Below, one piece after another: positions 28,951 to 38,924 of a stretch of DNA of 64,000 nucleotides (position 1 is the first letter of the stretch; the number at the start of each line of letters is the position of its first letter). Below the pieces are notes generated by a model. That model had not been told where the DNA came from, made no database searches, and saw only the letters and a list, made by a program, of their open reading frames with translations. The stretch lies in assembly GCF_021191695.1 (NCBI RefSeq), contig NZ_JAIWPT010000016.1, positions 41,304-105,303 on the forward strand, written 5' to 3'. Source of the stretch: Proluteimonas luteida (GTDB lineage Bacteria; Pseudomonadota; Gammaproteobacteria; Xanthomonadales; Xanthomonadaceae). A program made the translations under genes and the position numbers.

Positions 28951-31900
28951 TCAGCCGTTGCGGATCAGTGCCAGCAGCGCATCGGCGTCGAGCTTGCCGC
29001 TGACGTCGCCGCCTTCGAGCAGGCTGTCGGCCAGGTCGCGCTTGTGCGCGTGCAGCTCGACGATCCGTTCCTCGATGGTGTGCTCGGCCACCAGCCGGTA
29101 GACGGTCACCGGGCGCTGCTGGCCGATCCGGTGGGCGCGGTCGCTGGCCTGGTCCTCGACCGCCGGGTTCCACCACGGGTCGAGGTGGATCACGTAGTCG
29201 GCGGCGGTCAGGTTCAGGCCGCTGCCGCCGGCCTTGAGGCTGATCAGGAAGACGTCGCCCGCGCCGGCCTGGAAGGCATCCACGGCCGCGGTGCGCTGGC
29301 GCGCCGGGGTCGCGCCATCCAGGTACTGGTAGGCGATGCCCTCGCGGTCGAGCCAGTCGCGGACGATCCGCAGGTGATCGACGAACTGGCTGAACACCAG
29401 CGCGCGATGGCCGTTGTCGCGCAGCTCGCCGACGATCCGCGCCAGCGCCTGCAGCTTGCTCGAGGCCAGGGTGCTGCCGGGCAGCACCAGCGCGGGATGG
29501 CAGCAGAACCGGCGCAGCCGGGTGATCTGCGCCAGCACCTGCAGCGACTGCGCGCCGTCGTCGCCATCGCCCTGCGCCAGCTCGGCCACCGCCTGCTGGC
29601 GCAGCGCCTCGTACTGGTGCCGTTCGGCGTCCGACAGCACCACCTTCTGGGTGATGTCGGTGCGCTCGGGCAGCTCGTCGAGCACCTGGCTCTTGAGCCG
29701 GCGCAGCATGAACGGCTGGACCAGCTGCCTGAGCGCGCGCCGCGCGCCCTTGTCGCCGCCTTCGATCGGATGCGCGAAGCGGCTGGCGAACCGCTCCTGG
29801 CTGCCCAGCAACCCGGGATTGATGAAGCGGAACAGGTTCCACAGCTCGCCCAGGTGGTTCTCCAGCGGGGTGCCGCTGGCGACCACGCGAAAGCCGGCCT
29901 GCAGCGCCATCACCGCCTGCGAGCGCTTGGTCTGCGCGTTCTTGATCGCCTGCGCCTCGTCCAGCACCACGCTGGTCCAGGCCTGTGCGGCGAATGCCTC
30001 GCGGTCCTGCTGCAGCAGGCTGTAGCTGACCAGCACCAGGTGGCCGGGGCCGAGATCGTCGAGGCTGCGCAGGCTGCGGTAGTCGTGCAGGCGCAGCGAC
30101 GGCGCGAAGCGCTGCGCCTCGGCCTGCCAGTTGGGCACCACCGACGTCGGCGCGACCACCAGCTGCGGGCCGAGCGCGGCGCGGTGCAGCAGCAGCGCCA
30201 GCAACTGCACGGTCTTGCCCAGGCCCATGTCGTCGGCCAGGCACGCGCCCACGCCCCATTCGGCCAGGCGCGCCAGCCAGTCGAACCCTTCGCGCTGGTA
30301 GTCGCGCAGCTGCGCCTGCAGCGCGCGCGGCAGGGTCGGCTGGAACCTGCGCAGCGATTCGAGCCGCTGCAACTGCTCCTGCCACGCGGCGTCGGCGTCG
30401 AACGCACCGGCTTCCTCGGCCAGCGCCGCCAGCAGCGGCGCGGTCAACGCGCTCAGCTGGACGCCGCGCCCATCGACCTTGTCGGCCAGGTGCGACAGGT
30501 CCTCGATCCGGCGCCGCAGGTCGTCGCCGAGTGCGAGCCAGTCGCCGTCGCCCAGGCGTACGAAACGGCCGTTGCCGGCGCGGGTGAGTTCGAGCAGTTG
30601 CCGCAGCTGCAGCACGCGGCCGTCGTCGAGCGCGACTTCGCCCTGCAGCGCGAACCAGTCGCCCTGCTGGCGCATCGACAGGCGCAGCTGGCCCATGCCG
30701 GGGCGGCCGCGGATGCGCATGCGCTCGCCCTCGGGCCAGACGCATTGCACGCGCGCGGGATCGAGCGCCTGCAGCTCGCTCAACAGCTGCAGCGCGTCCT
30801 GCACGCGTTCGAGCTGCCATTCCTGCCCGTCGCTGTCGGCCTCGGCCAGCGCCGGGCAGTGCGCGAGCACGTATTGCAGCGTGGCGCGCTCGCCGTCGAG
30901 ATCGCGGCGCACCTGCACCGGCGCGCCATCGCGTTCGCCGACCAGATGCGCGGCGCCATGGCCGGGTCGGAACCAGCCGCCGTCGGCCTGCGGGCGCACC
31001 AGCAGCTGCATGCGCAGGCCCTCCGACAGCGGCAGCAGATGCGCGTAGAGCGTGGCATCGCCATCGACCGTGTCCAGGTCGCCGGCCAGCTCCGGCAGGT
31101 CGGAGTGGATCGGCAGCAGCGGCGCGATACCGGCGATCGCCTGCACAAGCTGTCCACGCGCCTCGGCCGGCACCGCCAGCCCACCGCCGACGATGCCGGC
31201 GATCTGCCTGAGCTCGCGGCCGACCTGGTAGACCCGCAGCCGGGTCGGGGTTTCCTTGTACAGCAGGATGTCCTCGGCCTCGCCGATGCCTTCGGGCTCC
31301 AGGCGCAGGTGGATCCGGCCCGCTTCCTCGTGCAGGTGCAGGCTGGGCTCGCCGGCCTGCAGGTCGATGCGCACGTCCGGCGCATCGGCCCGGTACAGCG
31401 CCGGGTGCCCGACCAGCTGCGGCAGCGCCTGCTCGAACGGCAGCTCGTACTGGGTGCCGTAGTAGCTGCTGCGATCGACCCGGATCGCGGCGATCGCCCT
31501 GCGGTCCTGCTCGACCAGGTAGTCGAAACTGTCGGTCTCCTCGACCAGCCGCCGGAGCGCCACCGCCCGGCCCCGGCTCCATTTGCCCTTGGGCCCGCGT
31601 TTCTGTTCGCGCGGCTCGACCTCGCCGCCGTACGGGTGCTGCGCCAGGAACCAGGCCAGGCGCCGCCCGCTGCCCGCGGCCGGCGCCGTGCCCGCCGGAC
31701 CGCCCACCTGCGCCAGCGCCTGCAGCGCGTACTCCCAGGCCTCCTGCCTGCGGTAGAGCGCAAGCAGCGGCGCCAGCCCGTGTTCCCGGTGCCAATCCGC
31801 GCCGCCTGCCGCAACGCCGGGCCGCGCCGCGAGCAGGGCGTCGAACTCCGCCGCCAGCCAGTGGTAGCCGCCGTCGTCGAACCGGCGCCGCCAGTCCTGC

Positions 31901-33066
31901 AGCCACTGCGGCCATTCCGGCGGCGCGGCGTCCAGCCAGTGGATGGCGAGCGCGGCGACCAGGCAGTCCAGCCCGTGCACGCCCGCGCGCGACAGCATCC
32001 GCGGCCACGCCTCCGGCGCCAGGCTGGGTGCTTCGCCCATCAGCCGCTCGAGCAGTTGCAGCATCAGCACATGGCTGGCCCCGTGAAGCTGGCGCATCGA
32101 CTGCGCCAGTTCCCGTCTCAACACCGGGTAGCGCGCCGGATCGCCGCTGACCAGCACCACCAGCATGCGCAGCGTGTCGAGCGCGCGCGACAGTTCGAGC
32201 CTGCGCTTGCCGGTCCGCCGGCGCTCGGCCTTGAGCCAGTCTTCCAGCGCGTCCAGCGCGGGAACCGGCTGCCCGCGTGCCAGCAGGGACAGGAACGCGG
32301 CCAGCCCGTCGAGGCCGGGCGCCGTGCCCAGCTGCGCCAGCGCCGCCATGTCGCCGCGCCAGAACGCCTGCAGCAGCAGTTGTTCGGAGAACCCGCGGTC
32401 GGCCGCGGCATCGAGCACCAGCGCACGCCGGTAGGCCCCGGCCGCAGGCCAGAAGAAATGGTTGGACAGCATCAGGTAGTCGGCCAGCAGCCGGCGCTGC
32501 AGCGCCGGCGCGAGCGCGTCGAACAGCGCGCGCCCCTCGGCATCGGCGAGCAGCAACGCGGCCGGATGCAGCGTGGCCAGTTCCTCGACCGGCACGACGT
32601 GCAGCAGCCGCCGCATTTCCAGCGTCGCCCCGTCGCCGTCGCCGTCCAGCAGGTGCAGCCACAGGGCCTGTTCCACCCGCGCGCGGTCCGGCGTCATCCA
32701 TTCGGCCCGCGGCGGCAGCGCCGCCCGCATCGTCTGCGTCCATGCAGCCAGGTCCGGCATCGTGGACAGATGCCGCAGCCATGCATTGCGACGCGCGGCC
32801 GCCAGCCGGATCGGCTGGCCTTGCCCGGACCCGCCGCTGCCGACCCACCCCGCGCGGCGCAGCGATGCGACCATCGCCGCCAGCCGTTCCGCATCGATGC
32901 GCTTGCCGTCGACGCGGACCGACTGCGCCAGCAGCAGCTTCAGCACTCCGCTGCGGGTCAGGCCGCCGGGTGCGATCGCCAGCGCCGACAGCAGTGCCCG
33001 CTCGGGCCCCGGCAACGAGGCGGGCGACGGCACATCGTCAGGCGCTGGCCTGGAAGCCTTGGGCAT
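28951..33066 (-). CDS. SNF2-family helicase-like ATPase
   Basis: A 1371-residue DNA translocase. The long N-terminal part (about 1-880) has no recognised fold. The SNF2 ATPase core follows with DDMGLGKTVQLLALLL (Walker A), VLDEAQAIKN (Walker B), SGTPLENHLGELWNLF, LDGATPARQRTAAV and SDRAHRIGQQRPVTV (motif VI). The C-terminal GKLDADALLALI ends the protein. The ATG at 33066 (MPKASRPAP) is chosen; upstream in-frame codons on the same strand are random reading. Possible roles are RNA-polymerase recycling, as in RapA, or DNA repair. It converges with phoD, 16 bp apart. Confidence 0.9.
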   Translation of the reverse strand: MPKASRPAPDDVPSPASLPGPERALLSALAIAPGGLTRSGVLKLLLAQSVRVDGKRIDAERLAAMVASLRRAGWVGSGGSGQGQPIRLAAARRNAWLRHLSTMPDLAAWTQTMRAALPPRAEWMTPDRARVEQALWLHLLDGDGDGATLEMRRLLHVVPVEELATLHPAALLLADAEGRALFDALAPALQRRLLADYLMLSNHFFWPAAGAYRRALVLDAAADRGFSEQLLLQAFWRGDMAALAQLGTAPGLDGLAAFLSLLARGQPVPALDALEDWLKAERRRTGKRRLELSRALDTLRMLVVLVSGDPARYPVLRRELAQSMRQLHGASHVLMLQLLERLMGEAPSLAPEAWPRMLSRAGVHGLDCLVAALAIHWLDAAPPEWPQWLQDWRRRFDDGGYHWLAAEFDALLAARPGVAAGGADWHREHGLAPLLALYRRQEAWEYALQALAQVGGPAGTAPAAGSGRRLAWFLAQHPYGGEVEPREQKRGPKGKWSRGRAVALRRLVEETDSFDYLVEQDRRAIAAIRVDRSSYYGTQYELPFEQALPQLVGHPALYRADAPDVRIDLQAGEPSLHLHEEAGRIHLRLEPEGIGEAEDILLYKETPTRLRVYQVGRELRQIAGIVGGGLAVPAEARGQLVQAIAGIAPLLPIHSDLPELAGDLDTVDGDATLYAHLLPLSEGLRMQLLVRPQADGGWFRPGHGAAHLVGERDGAPVQVRRDLDGERATLQYVLAHCPALAEADSDGQEWQLERVQDALQLLSELQALDPARVQCVWPEGERMRIRGRPGMGQLRLSMRQQGDWFALQGEVALDDGRVLQLRQLLELTRAGNGRFVRLGDGDWLALGDDLRRRIEDLSHLADKVDGRGVQLSALTAPLLAALAEEAGAFDADAAWQEQLQRLESLRRFQPTLPRALQAQLRDYQREGFDWLARLAEWGVGACLADDMGLGKTVQLLALLLHRAALGPQLVVAPTSVVPNWQAEAQRFAPSLRLHDYRSLRSLDDLGPGHLVLVSYSLLQQDREAFAAQAWTSVVLDEAQAIKNAQTKRSQAVMALQAGFRVVASGTPLENHLGELWNLFRFINPGLLGSQERFASRFAHPIEGGDKGARRALRQLVQPFMLRRLKSQVLDELPERTDITQKVVLSDAERHQYEALRQQAVAELAQGDGDDGAQSLQVLAQITRLRRFCCHPALVLPGSTLASSKLQALARIVGELRDNGHRALVFSQFVDHLRIVRDWLDREGIAYQYLDGATPARQRTAAVDAFQAGAGDVFLISLKAGGSGLNLTAADYVIHLDPWWNPAVEDQASDRAHRIGQQRPVTVYRLVAEHTIEERIVELHAHKRDLADSLLEGGDVSGKLDADALLALIRNG

Positions 33067-33300
33067 GGGTCCCGGTATCCGTGCATCAGACCGTCCATTC
33101 TCCCATCCGATCCGGTCCGGCGACCATGCCGTCGCGCGACTGCAGCGCAATGGTCCCGGTACGCAGCGGGCGAACGGCCACCGGCGGTCCGCTCCGATGC
33201 CGCCCACGCGCCCAGGGTACGGCCCGATACACTGCCCGCCGGCACGGAACGCGCAACGGCGCATCCGCGCCGCCAGACCCCCACCCGCTCCGGAGCCAGC

Positions 33301-35193
33301 ATGGCAGGCCACAACCAGTTCGAGCTGCTGCGACAGCGCCGCTTCCTGCCCTATTTCACCGTGCAGGCGCTGGGCGCGTTCAACGACAACGTCTACCGGC
33401 AGGCGATCATCGGCCTGCTGTTCTTCCTCGGCATCAGCAGCGAGGAGCGCACGCTCTACACCAATCTCGCGCCGGCACTGTTCATCCTGCCCTACTTCCT
33501 GTTCTCGGGACTGGCGGGACAGGTCGCCGAGAAGCTGGAGAAACAGAAGCTGATCGTCATCACCACGCTGATGGAGATCGCGATCATGTCGGTGGCCGCG
33601 ATCGGCTTCCTGCTCGGCAACATGAGCGTGCTGCTGGTCGCGCTGTTCTGTACCGGCCTGCAGTCGACGCTGTTCGGGCCGGTGAAGTACTCGATCCTGC
33701 CGTCGGTGCTCAAACCCGAGGAACTGACCGGCGGCAACGGCCTGGTCGAGATGGGCACGTCGATCTCGATCCTTGCCGGCATGATCTACGGCGGACTGGT
33801 GTTCCAGCTGGCCGGCAGTTACGGGCCCGAGGCGGCGGCGCTGTCGGTCGTGGTGCTGGCGGTCGCCGGCAACCTGGTCGCGCGCAGGATCCCGCGGGTC
33901 GATGCCGGCGCGCCGGGGCTGAAGATCAACTGGAACCCGGTACCGGAATCGATCGCGGTGTTCCGGCTGGCGCGGCGCCAGCTCGCGGTGCGCAACGCGG
34001 TGCTCGGCGTGTCGTGGTTCTGGTTCATCGGCACCATCCTCACCGCGCAGCTGCCGACCTATGCGGAGGTGCACCTGGGCGGCGCGCAGGCGCTGTACAT
34101 CTTCGCGCTGGCGCTGTTCTCGGTCGGCGTGGGCATCGGCTCGCTGCTGTGCGAGAAGCTGTCCGGGCGCACGGTGGAGATCGGACTGGTGCCGTTCGGC
34201 GCATTCGGCGTCAGCGCATTCCTGCTGGACCTGTACTTCGCCCGGCCCGGCGACGCCATGCTGGCCGGCCTCGGCGTCATGGACTTCGTGCGCCAGGCCG
34301 GCAGCGCGCGGATCATGTTCGACCTGACCGGCATCGGCCTGTTCACCGGCTTCTTCGTGGTGCCGCTGTTCGCGCTGATCCAGAGCCGCACGCCGAAGGA
34401 CGAGCTGGCGCGGGTGATCGCCGGCATGAACATCCAGAACTCGCTGTTCATCGTCACCGCGGCGATGCTCGGCATCGCCACCCAGCGCCTGCTCGGCTGG
34501 AGCATCCCGCAGCTGTTCCTGGCGCTGGCGATCGCCAACACGCTGGTGGCGATCTGGATCTTCACCGTGGTGCCCGAGTTCCTGATGCGCTTCCTGAGCT
34601 GGCTGCTGGTGCGCGCGCTGTACCGGCTGCGGGTGCACGGGGTCGAGGACCGCGTGCCCGACGAGGGCCCGGCGCTGCTGGTGTGCAACCATGTCAGCTA
34701 CATGGACGCGCTGATCCTGGCGGCCAGCATCCCGCGGCCGGTGCGCTTCGTCATGTACCACCGGATCTTCGACATCCCGGTGCTGCGCTGGATCTTCCGT
34801 ACCGCCAAGGCGATCCCGATCGCGCCGGAAAAGGAAGACCCGGCGCTGATGCAGCGCGCGTTCGACGCCATCGACGCGGCGCTGGCCGACGGCGAGCTGG
34901 TGTGCATCTTCCCCGAGGGGCGGCTGACCGCGGACGGCGACATCGCCCCGTTCCGCAGCGGCGTCGAGCGCATCCTCGCGCGGCGCCCGGTGCCGGTGGT
35001 GCCGATGGCGCTGCGCAACATGTGGACCAGCATGTGGAGCCGGCACGACTCGCGGCTGCGGCGCATGCGCATGCCGCGGCGGTTCCGCGCGCCGGTCGAG
35101 GTGATCGCCGGCCACCCGATCGCCGATGGCGGCACGACGAGCGCCGCGCAGCTCGAGGCGCAGGTCCGCGAGTTGCGCGGGCCGGACGCGTGA
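33301..35193 (+). CDS. MFS transporter fused to a lysophospholipid acyltransferase
   Basis: A 630-residue membrane protein. The first 430 residues have about 12 helices, with the start FLPYFTVQALGAFNDNVYRQAI of the LplT-type lysophospholipid transporter. The C-terminal PlsC acyltransferase (about 440-625) has the HX4D motif NHVSYMD and the FPEGR motif. It is therefore a two-domain version of the E. coli LplT-Aas system without the acyl-ACP synthetase part. It should flip lysophospholipids to the cytoplasmic leaflet and re-acylate them. The gene is divergent from the helicase, 234 bp apart. Confidence 0.9.
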   Translation: MAGHNQFELLRQRRFLPYFTVQALGAFNDNVYRQAIIGLLFFLGISSEERTLYTNLAPALFILPYFLFSGLAGQVAEKLEKQKLIVITTLMEIAIMSVAAIGFLLGNMSVLLVALFCTGLQSTLFGPVKYSILPSVLKPEELTGGNGLVEMGTSISILAGMIYGGLVFQLAGSYGPEAAALSVVVLAVAGNLVARRIPRVDAGAPGLKINWNPVPESIAVFRLARRQLAVRNAVLGVSWFWFIGTILTAQLPTYAEVHLGGAQALYIFALALFSVGVGIGSLLCEKLSGRTVEIGLVPFGAFGVSAFLLDLYFARPGDAMLAGLGVMDFVRQAGSARIMFDLTGIGLFTGFFVVPLFALIQSRTPKDELARVIAGMNIQNSLFIVTAAMLGIATQRLLGWSIPQLFLALAIANTLVAIWIFTVVPEFLMRFLSWLLVRALYRLRVHGVEDRVPDEGPALLVCNHVSYMDALILAASIPRPVRFVMYHRIFDIPVLRWIFRTAKAIPIAPEKEDPALMQRAFDAIDAALADGELVCIFPEGRLTADGDIAPFRSGVERILARRPVPVVPMALRNMWTSMWSRHDSRLRRMRMPRRFRAPVEVIAGHPIADGGTTSAAQLEAQVRELRGPDA

Positions 35194-35359
35194 GGCCCTG
35201 GCGGCGGTTCCGGCGCATGGCGCCCCGGGATGCGCGAGCGTGCGGGACGGGAACCGATGCGAACAGGTGTCTGTGATGGAGTGCTCGGTTACCCTATCCA
35301 CTTCGGCCATGGCGATGCCGGCGGGGAGCCGCATCGCCGACAGCGCACCGGGGAATCGC

Positions 35360-35707
35360 ATGTCCGCCCAGCCTCACCTGCCACCACCGCCACCGCCGCC
35401 CGCGGCGCAGCACGTCCACCACCACTACCACCCGCAGAAATCCAGCGGCATCGCGGTGCTGCTGGAGCTGCTGCCCGGCGCGCTGATCCAGACCTTCGGC
35501 ATCGGCCACATCTACGCCGGCAACGTCGGCACCGGCCTGCTCTTCATGTTCGGCTACTGGGCGGTGGCGTTCGTGAACCTGCTGCTGTGCTTCGTGGTGA
35601 TCGGGTTCTTCACCTGGCCGCTGTGCTGGATCGGCACGGCCATCGTCTCGTCGGTCATCGCCAGCAATTCGGTGCAGTCCACGCCCGCGCAGTACCGCGG
35701 CGCGTAG
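35360..35707 (+). CDS. TM2-like small membrane protein with a His-rich N-terminus
   Basis: A 115-residue protein. The N-terminus is proline-rich (LPPPPPPPAAQHV) and then HVHHHYHPQK, which could bind metal. Two membrane helices follow at about 34-65 and 68-95, with the GIGHIYAGNVGTGLLF sequence seen in TM2-domain proteins. The function is unknown. It is followed by two more small membrane proteins on the same strand. A GGGAATCGC context precedes the ATG. Confidence 0.75.
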   Translation: MSAQPHLPPPPPPPAAQHVHHHYHPQKSSGIAVLLELLPGALIQTFGIGHIYAGNVGTGLLFMFGYWAVAFVNLLLCFVVIGFFTWPLCWIGTAIVSSVIASNSVQSTPAQYRGA

Positions 35708-35770
35708 AGTGCCCGTCCAGCGTCACCGCTCCATCCAACCGTTGTTCCCGTCCCGTCCAGGAGATCCACA

Positions 35771-36160
35771 ATGAGTGCAATCCCGCCGTCACCGCCCCCG
35801 CCGCCTTCGGATCCGTATGCCGCATCGGGCCCGCTGCCCGGTGCGCCGATCGCCCCGGGCACGGTGCCCAACTACCTGGCCTGGGCGATCATCGTCACGG
35901 TGCTGTCGATCTGCCTGTGCTGCATCGTCGGCACCATTCCCGGCATCGTCGCCATCGTGTTCTCGGCCAAGGTCAACACGCTGCTCGGCCAGGGCGACCT
36001 CGCCGGTGCGCAGCGCGCGTCCAACACCGCCAAGACCTGGTGCTGGGTCACCACCGCGCTGTGCATCATCGGCCTGCTGTGGACCGTCTACTCGCTGATG
36101 TGGGGCGGCGGCATGGAGCAGTACCAGATGATGATCGAGCAGATCCAGAACGCGGGCTGA
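35771..36160 (+). CDS. CD225/dispanin family protein
   Basis: A 129-residue protein with a proline-rich cytoplasmic N-terminus (PPSPPPPPS) and two membrane segments at about 35-63 and 87-108. The CD225 motif CLCCIVGTIPGIVAIVFSAKVN and ARRASNTAKTWCW-like loop are visible. The family includes eukaryotic interferon-induced transmembrane proteins that block virus entry by stiffening membranes; bacterial roles are unknown. The ATG has an AGGAGATCC ribosome site. The stop overlaps the next start by 1 nt. Confidence 0.87.
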   Translation: MSAIPPSPPPPPSDPYAASGPLPGAPIAPGTVPNYLAWAIIVTVLSICLCCIVGTIPGIVAIVFSAKVNTLLGQGDLAGAQRASNTAKTWCWVTTALCIIGLLWTVYSLMWGGGMEQYQMMIEQIQNAG

Positions 36161-36600
36161 TGGCGACGGTGCACCGCCATCCGGCGCCGCCGCGCCGCCG
36201 CGCCAAGACCGCCGCCCTGCTGGGCGGCGGTCTGGCCGCCGGTGCGGCCGGCGTCTGGCTGCTGCGCACCTTCGACCCCACGGCGCCGGGCAGCCCGTTC
36301 CCGCCGTGCCTGTTCCAGAGCGTGACCGGCTGGTACTGCCCGGGCTGCGGCCTCACCCGCTGCCTGCACGCCCTGGTCCACGGCGACCTGGCGCAGGCGC
36401 TGGCGATGAACCCGCTGGCACTGGTGCTGCTGGCGCTCGTGCCGGCCTTCGTGGCCTGGCGGGCCGGCTGGCAGCCGCGCTGGCTGCGGCCGGTCGCGGC
36501 GGTGCTGTCGACCGCGACGTTCTGGGTGTCGCTGCTGGCGGTCTACTGGGTCGCCCGCAACCTGCCCTGGGCCCCGTTCGCCTGGCTGGCGCCGGGCTGA
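36160..36600 (+). CDS. DUF2752 membrane protein
   Basis: A 146-residue protein with a basic N-terminus (HRHPAPPRRRAK), then segments at about 18-35, 85-105 and 116-138. The DUF2752 signature CLFQSVTGWYCPGCGLTRCLHALVHGDL with a CPGCG cluster is clear and could bind metal. It overlaps the stop of the CD225 gene by one base (TGATG), so both are coupled. It often occurs near CD225 proteins. The function is unknown. Confidence 0.87.
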   Translation: MATVHRHPAPPRRRAKTAALLGGGLAAGAAGVWLLRTFDPTAPGSPFPPCLFQSVTGWYCPGCGLTRCLHALVHGDLAQALAMNPLALVLLALVPAFVAWRAGWQPRWLRPVAAVLSTATFWVSLLAVYWVARNLPWAPFAWLAPG

Positions 36601-36722
36601 CGTCGGACACGAGGGTCCACGCCCTGCGGCTGCCGCCCCCAACGCTGCGGGGAGAACCTGCCGCTGCGCGTCGGCATGCCGGCGAAAAGCGGGCGCCTTC
36701 GCTTCGATCGGGATGACAGTGC

Positions 36723-37607
36723 TCAGGCGCTGGCGTGCAGCGCATGCCACTGTTCGATCAGCCAGCGCGAGATCGACAGCTTCGGCGACAGCAGCAGGCC
36801 GTCGTCCGGTCGCGCCCCGCGCAACGCCGCGCCGATCTCGTCGGCGTCGAACCAGCGCGCGTCCTCCAGTTCGTCGTTGACCTTCGGCGTATCGGGTTCC
36901 GCGTCGGCGATGAAGCCGAGCATCAGCGACGAGGGGAACGGCCACGGCTGCGAGGCCAGGTACCGGCAGCTGCGGATGCGCACCGCGCTTTCCTCGTACA
37001 CCTCGCGGACCACGGTCTGCTCCAGGGTCTCGCCCGGCTCGACGAAGCCGGCCAGCGTGGAATAGCGCCGCGCCGGCCATGCGGCCTGGCGGCCGAGCAG
37101 CAGGCGCGTACCGTCGGTCACGGCGACGATGACCGCCGGGTCGGTACGCGGATAGTGTTCGAGCCCGCATTGCGGGCAGCGCCCGAGCCAGCCGGCACGC
37201 GCCCACGCCAGGGTGCCGCCGCAGGCACCGCAGAAGCGGTGGCGCATGCGCCAGTAGAGCACCGCGCGGGCCTGCGCGAAGGCCGTCGATTCGCGCGCCG
37301 GCCAGGTCGCGGCCGCGGTGCGCAGATCGACGACGCCGCCAACGGCGAGCGCTGCCGGGGCGTCGGCGGCCGGCAGCGCGAACCAGGCCTGGGCCGCATG
37401 CAACCCGAGGAACACCGCGGTGTCCGGGCGCGCGCCCACCGCGGTGCCGGTCAGCCGCGGCGGCAGGCCCTCGGCATCCACCCAGGCGTTGCCGGCACCG
37501 TCGAGCACCAGCACTCGCGCCTCGGGCCACAGCCGTGCCAGCGCGGCGGAATCGGTACGCAGGTGTTCGGCGCGGTCGAGCGGATCGTCGAGGAAACTGA
37601 AGGCCAT
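36723..37607 (-). CDS. nudC: NADH pyrophosphatase and RNA-decapping enzyme
   Basis: A 294-residue Nudix hydrolase that removes NAD caps from RNA and cleaves NADH. A zinc ribbon (CGAC and CPQC) lies near 122-145. The Nudix box GFVEPGETLEQTVVREVYEE and the family-specific SQPWPFPSS motif follow, which separates NudC from other Nudix enzymes. The ATG at 37607 (MAFSFLDDP) is the natural start. It is followed downstream by no gene on the same strand within 120 bp. Confidence 0.93.
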   Translation of the reverse strand: MAFSFLDDPLDRAEHLRTDSAALARLWPEARVLVLDGAGNAWVDAEGLPPRLTGTAVGARPDTAVFLGLHAAQAWFALPAADAPAALAVGGVVDLRTAAATWPARESTAFAQARAVLYWRMRHRFCGACGGTLAWARAGWLGRCPQCGLEHYPRTDPAVIVAVTDGTRLLLGRQAAWPARRYSTLAGFVEPGETLEQTVVREVYEESAVRIRSCRYLASQPWPFPSSLMLGFIADAEPDTPKVNDELEDARWFDADEIGAALRGARPDDGLLLSPKLSISRWLIEQWHALHASA

Positions 37608-37651
37608 GCCGCGATTATCGCCGGCCACCGGACTGCCGGGGGCGATTGCCG

Positions 37652-38029
37652 TCAGACGGTGAAGCTGCTGCCGCAGCCGCAGGTCGACTTCGCGTTCGGG
37701 TTGCGGATGGTGAACTGCGCGCCGTGCAGGCTCTCGACGTAGTCGACCGACGCGCCCATCAGGTACTGCAGGCTCAGCGGGTCGACCACCAGGGTGACGT
37801 CGTCGGTGACCACCGCCAGATCCTCGTCGCTGCGCGCCTCGTCGAACTCGAAACCGTACTGGAAGCCCGAGCAGCCGCCGCCCTGGATGTAGACGCGCAG
37901 GTGCAGGTCGGGGTTGCCCTCGCCGGCGATCAGCTCGCGGACCTTGGCGGCCGCGGCCGGGGTGAACTCCAGCGGCCGGTCGAGCGACTGGTAGTCGGTG
38001 GGGCTTTCGATGGACAGGACGTCGCTCAT
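37652..38029 (-). CDS. erpA: Iron-sulfur cluster insertion protein ErpA
   Basis: A 125-residue A-type carrier that transfers 2Fe-2S or 4Fe-4S clusters to apo-proteins such as IspG. Three conserved cysteines are visible in [12 protein letters not shown] (near 54) and CGCGSSF at the C-terminus. The ATG at 38029 gives MSDVLSIES. It lies 44 bp upstream of nudC on the same strand, with the DUF6776-like gene before it. Confidence 0.93.
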   Translation of the reverse strand: MSDVLSIESPTDYQSLDRPLEFTPAAAAKVRELIAGEGNPDLHLRVYIQGGGCSGFQYGFEFDEARSDEDLAVVTDDVTLVVDPLSLQYLMGASVDYVESLHGAQFTIRNPNAKSTCGCGSSFTV

Positions 38030-38061
38030 GGCATGCAGGATGGGGGGCGCCGCCCCGCGAT

Positions 38062-38823
38062 TCAAGCGCCGGGCTCGGAACGCGGTGTCACGTCGGCCCA
38101 GCTGAACCCGCGCTCGACCGCCGCGCCGCCGGCCGGCGCCAGCCGCACGATCACCCGCAGCGGCTGGAACCCCGCCGGCAGCACGATGTCGCCCTCGACC
38201 TGCTGGAAGTACTTGAACGAATACTCGATCGGCGTGGCGTCCGGCTGCTGGCGCAGGGCGCTCCAGTCCAGCGTCTCCAGCCTGCCGCCGCGGGTGCCCT
38301 CGACGGCGAGGCTGACCTGGCCCTGGCTGACGGCGTCGCGGTTCAGGCTCTGGGTCAGCGTGGCGGTGTAGTGCCAGCCGGCATCGGTGCGCGGCTGCAG
38401 CCGCAGCTCGTGCACGGTCAGGCCGCGGCGCTGCGCGGTGGCGCCGACGAAGCGCTCGTAGAAGGCCACGTCGGCGCGCAGCGCGGCGATCTCCTCGTCG
38501 CGCTCGGCCAGCGTGCCCTGCAGGTCGCGGTTGGCATCGCGGCTGATCTGGTCGGAGCGGGTCAGCGTGGCGACCTGCTGTTCCAGCTGTTCGATGGTCC
38601 CGGCCTGCAGCGCCAGCCGGTGCTGCGGGTCGTCGGCCGCCGGGAAGAACAGCCGCCAGGCGCCCCAGATGCCGAACGCCAGCGAGACGAGGACCACGGC
38701 CAGCCCCGCGACCAGCCAGCGCGTGCCCGTGTCCGGTACGGCCTCGGCGCCATGCGGCTCGGGCGCAGGCACGGCCGCGGGCGTCTCCGGCGCGTCCGGC
38801 CCGGGTTGGGAAGCTTCGGTCAT
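38062..38823 (-). CDS. Membrane-anchored coiled-coil protein, DUF6776-like
   Basis: A 253-residue protein with a proline-rich cytoplasmic N-terminus and one helix at about 37-58. A coiled coil at about 65-120 ([20 protein letters not shown], then [11 protein letters not shown]) is followed by a beta-rich periplasmic domain. I recall the name DUF6776 for neighbours of erpA in xanthomonads; the function is unknown. Downstream spacing to erpA is 32 bp, consistent with one transcript. Confidence 0.75.
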   Translation of the reverse strand: MTEASQPGPDAPETPAAVPAPEPHGAEAVPDTGTRWLVAGLAVVLVSLAFGIWGAWRLFFPAADDPQHRLALQAGTIEQLEQQVATLTRSDQISRDANRDLQGTLAERDEEIAALRADVAFYERFVGATAQRRGLTVHELRLQPRTDAGWHYTATLTQSLNRDAVSQGQVSLAVEGTRGGRLETLDWSALRQQPDATPIEYSFKYFQQVEGDIVLPAGFQPLRVIVRLAPAGGAAVERGFSWADVTPRSEPGA

Positions 38824-38924
38824 CGCCACGGTATAGCGAGCCGGCCGAACGCCCGTCAACCCGGGCGCGCTTCTATACTCGGCGGCGTTGTGCGGACGTT
38901 CGGTTCCGCGCGGGGGAGTTGGCG

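Noticed and set aside
28951..35361. Reading frame of over 2100 codons on the minus strand through the helicase and the opposite-strand transporter gene
   Set aside because: The helicase starts at 33066. The part beyond lies antisense to the MFS-acyltransferase gene and has no family motifs; it is an effect of high GC.
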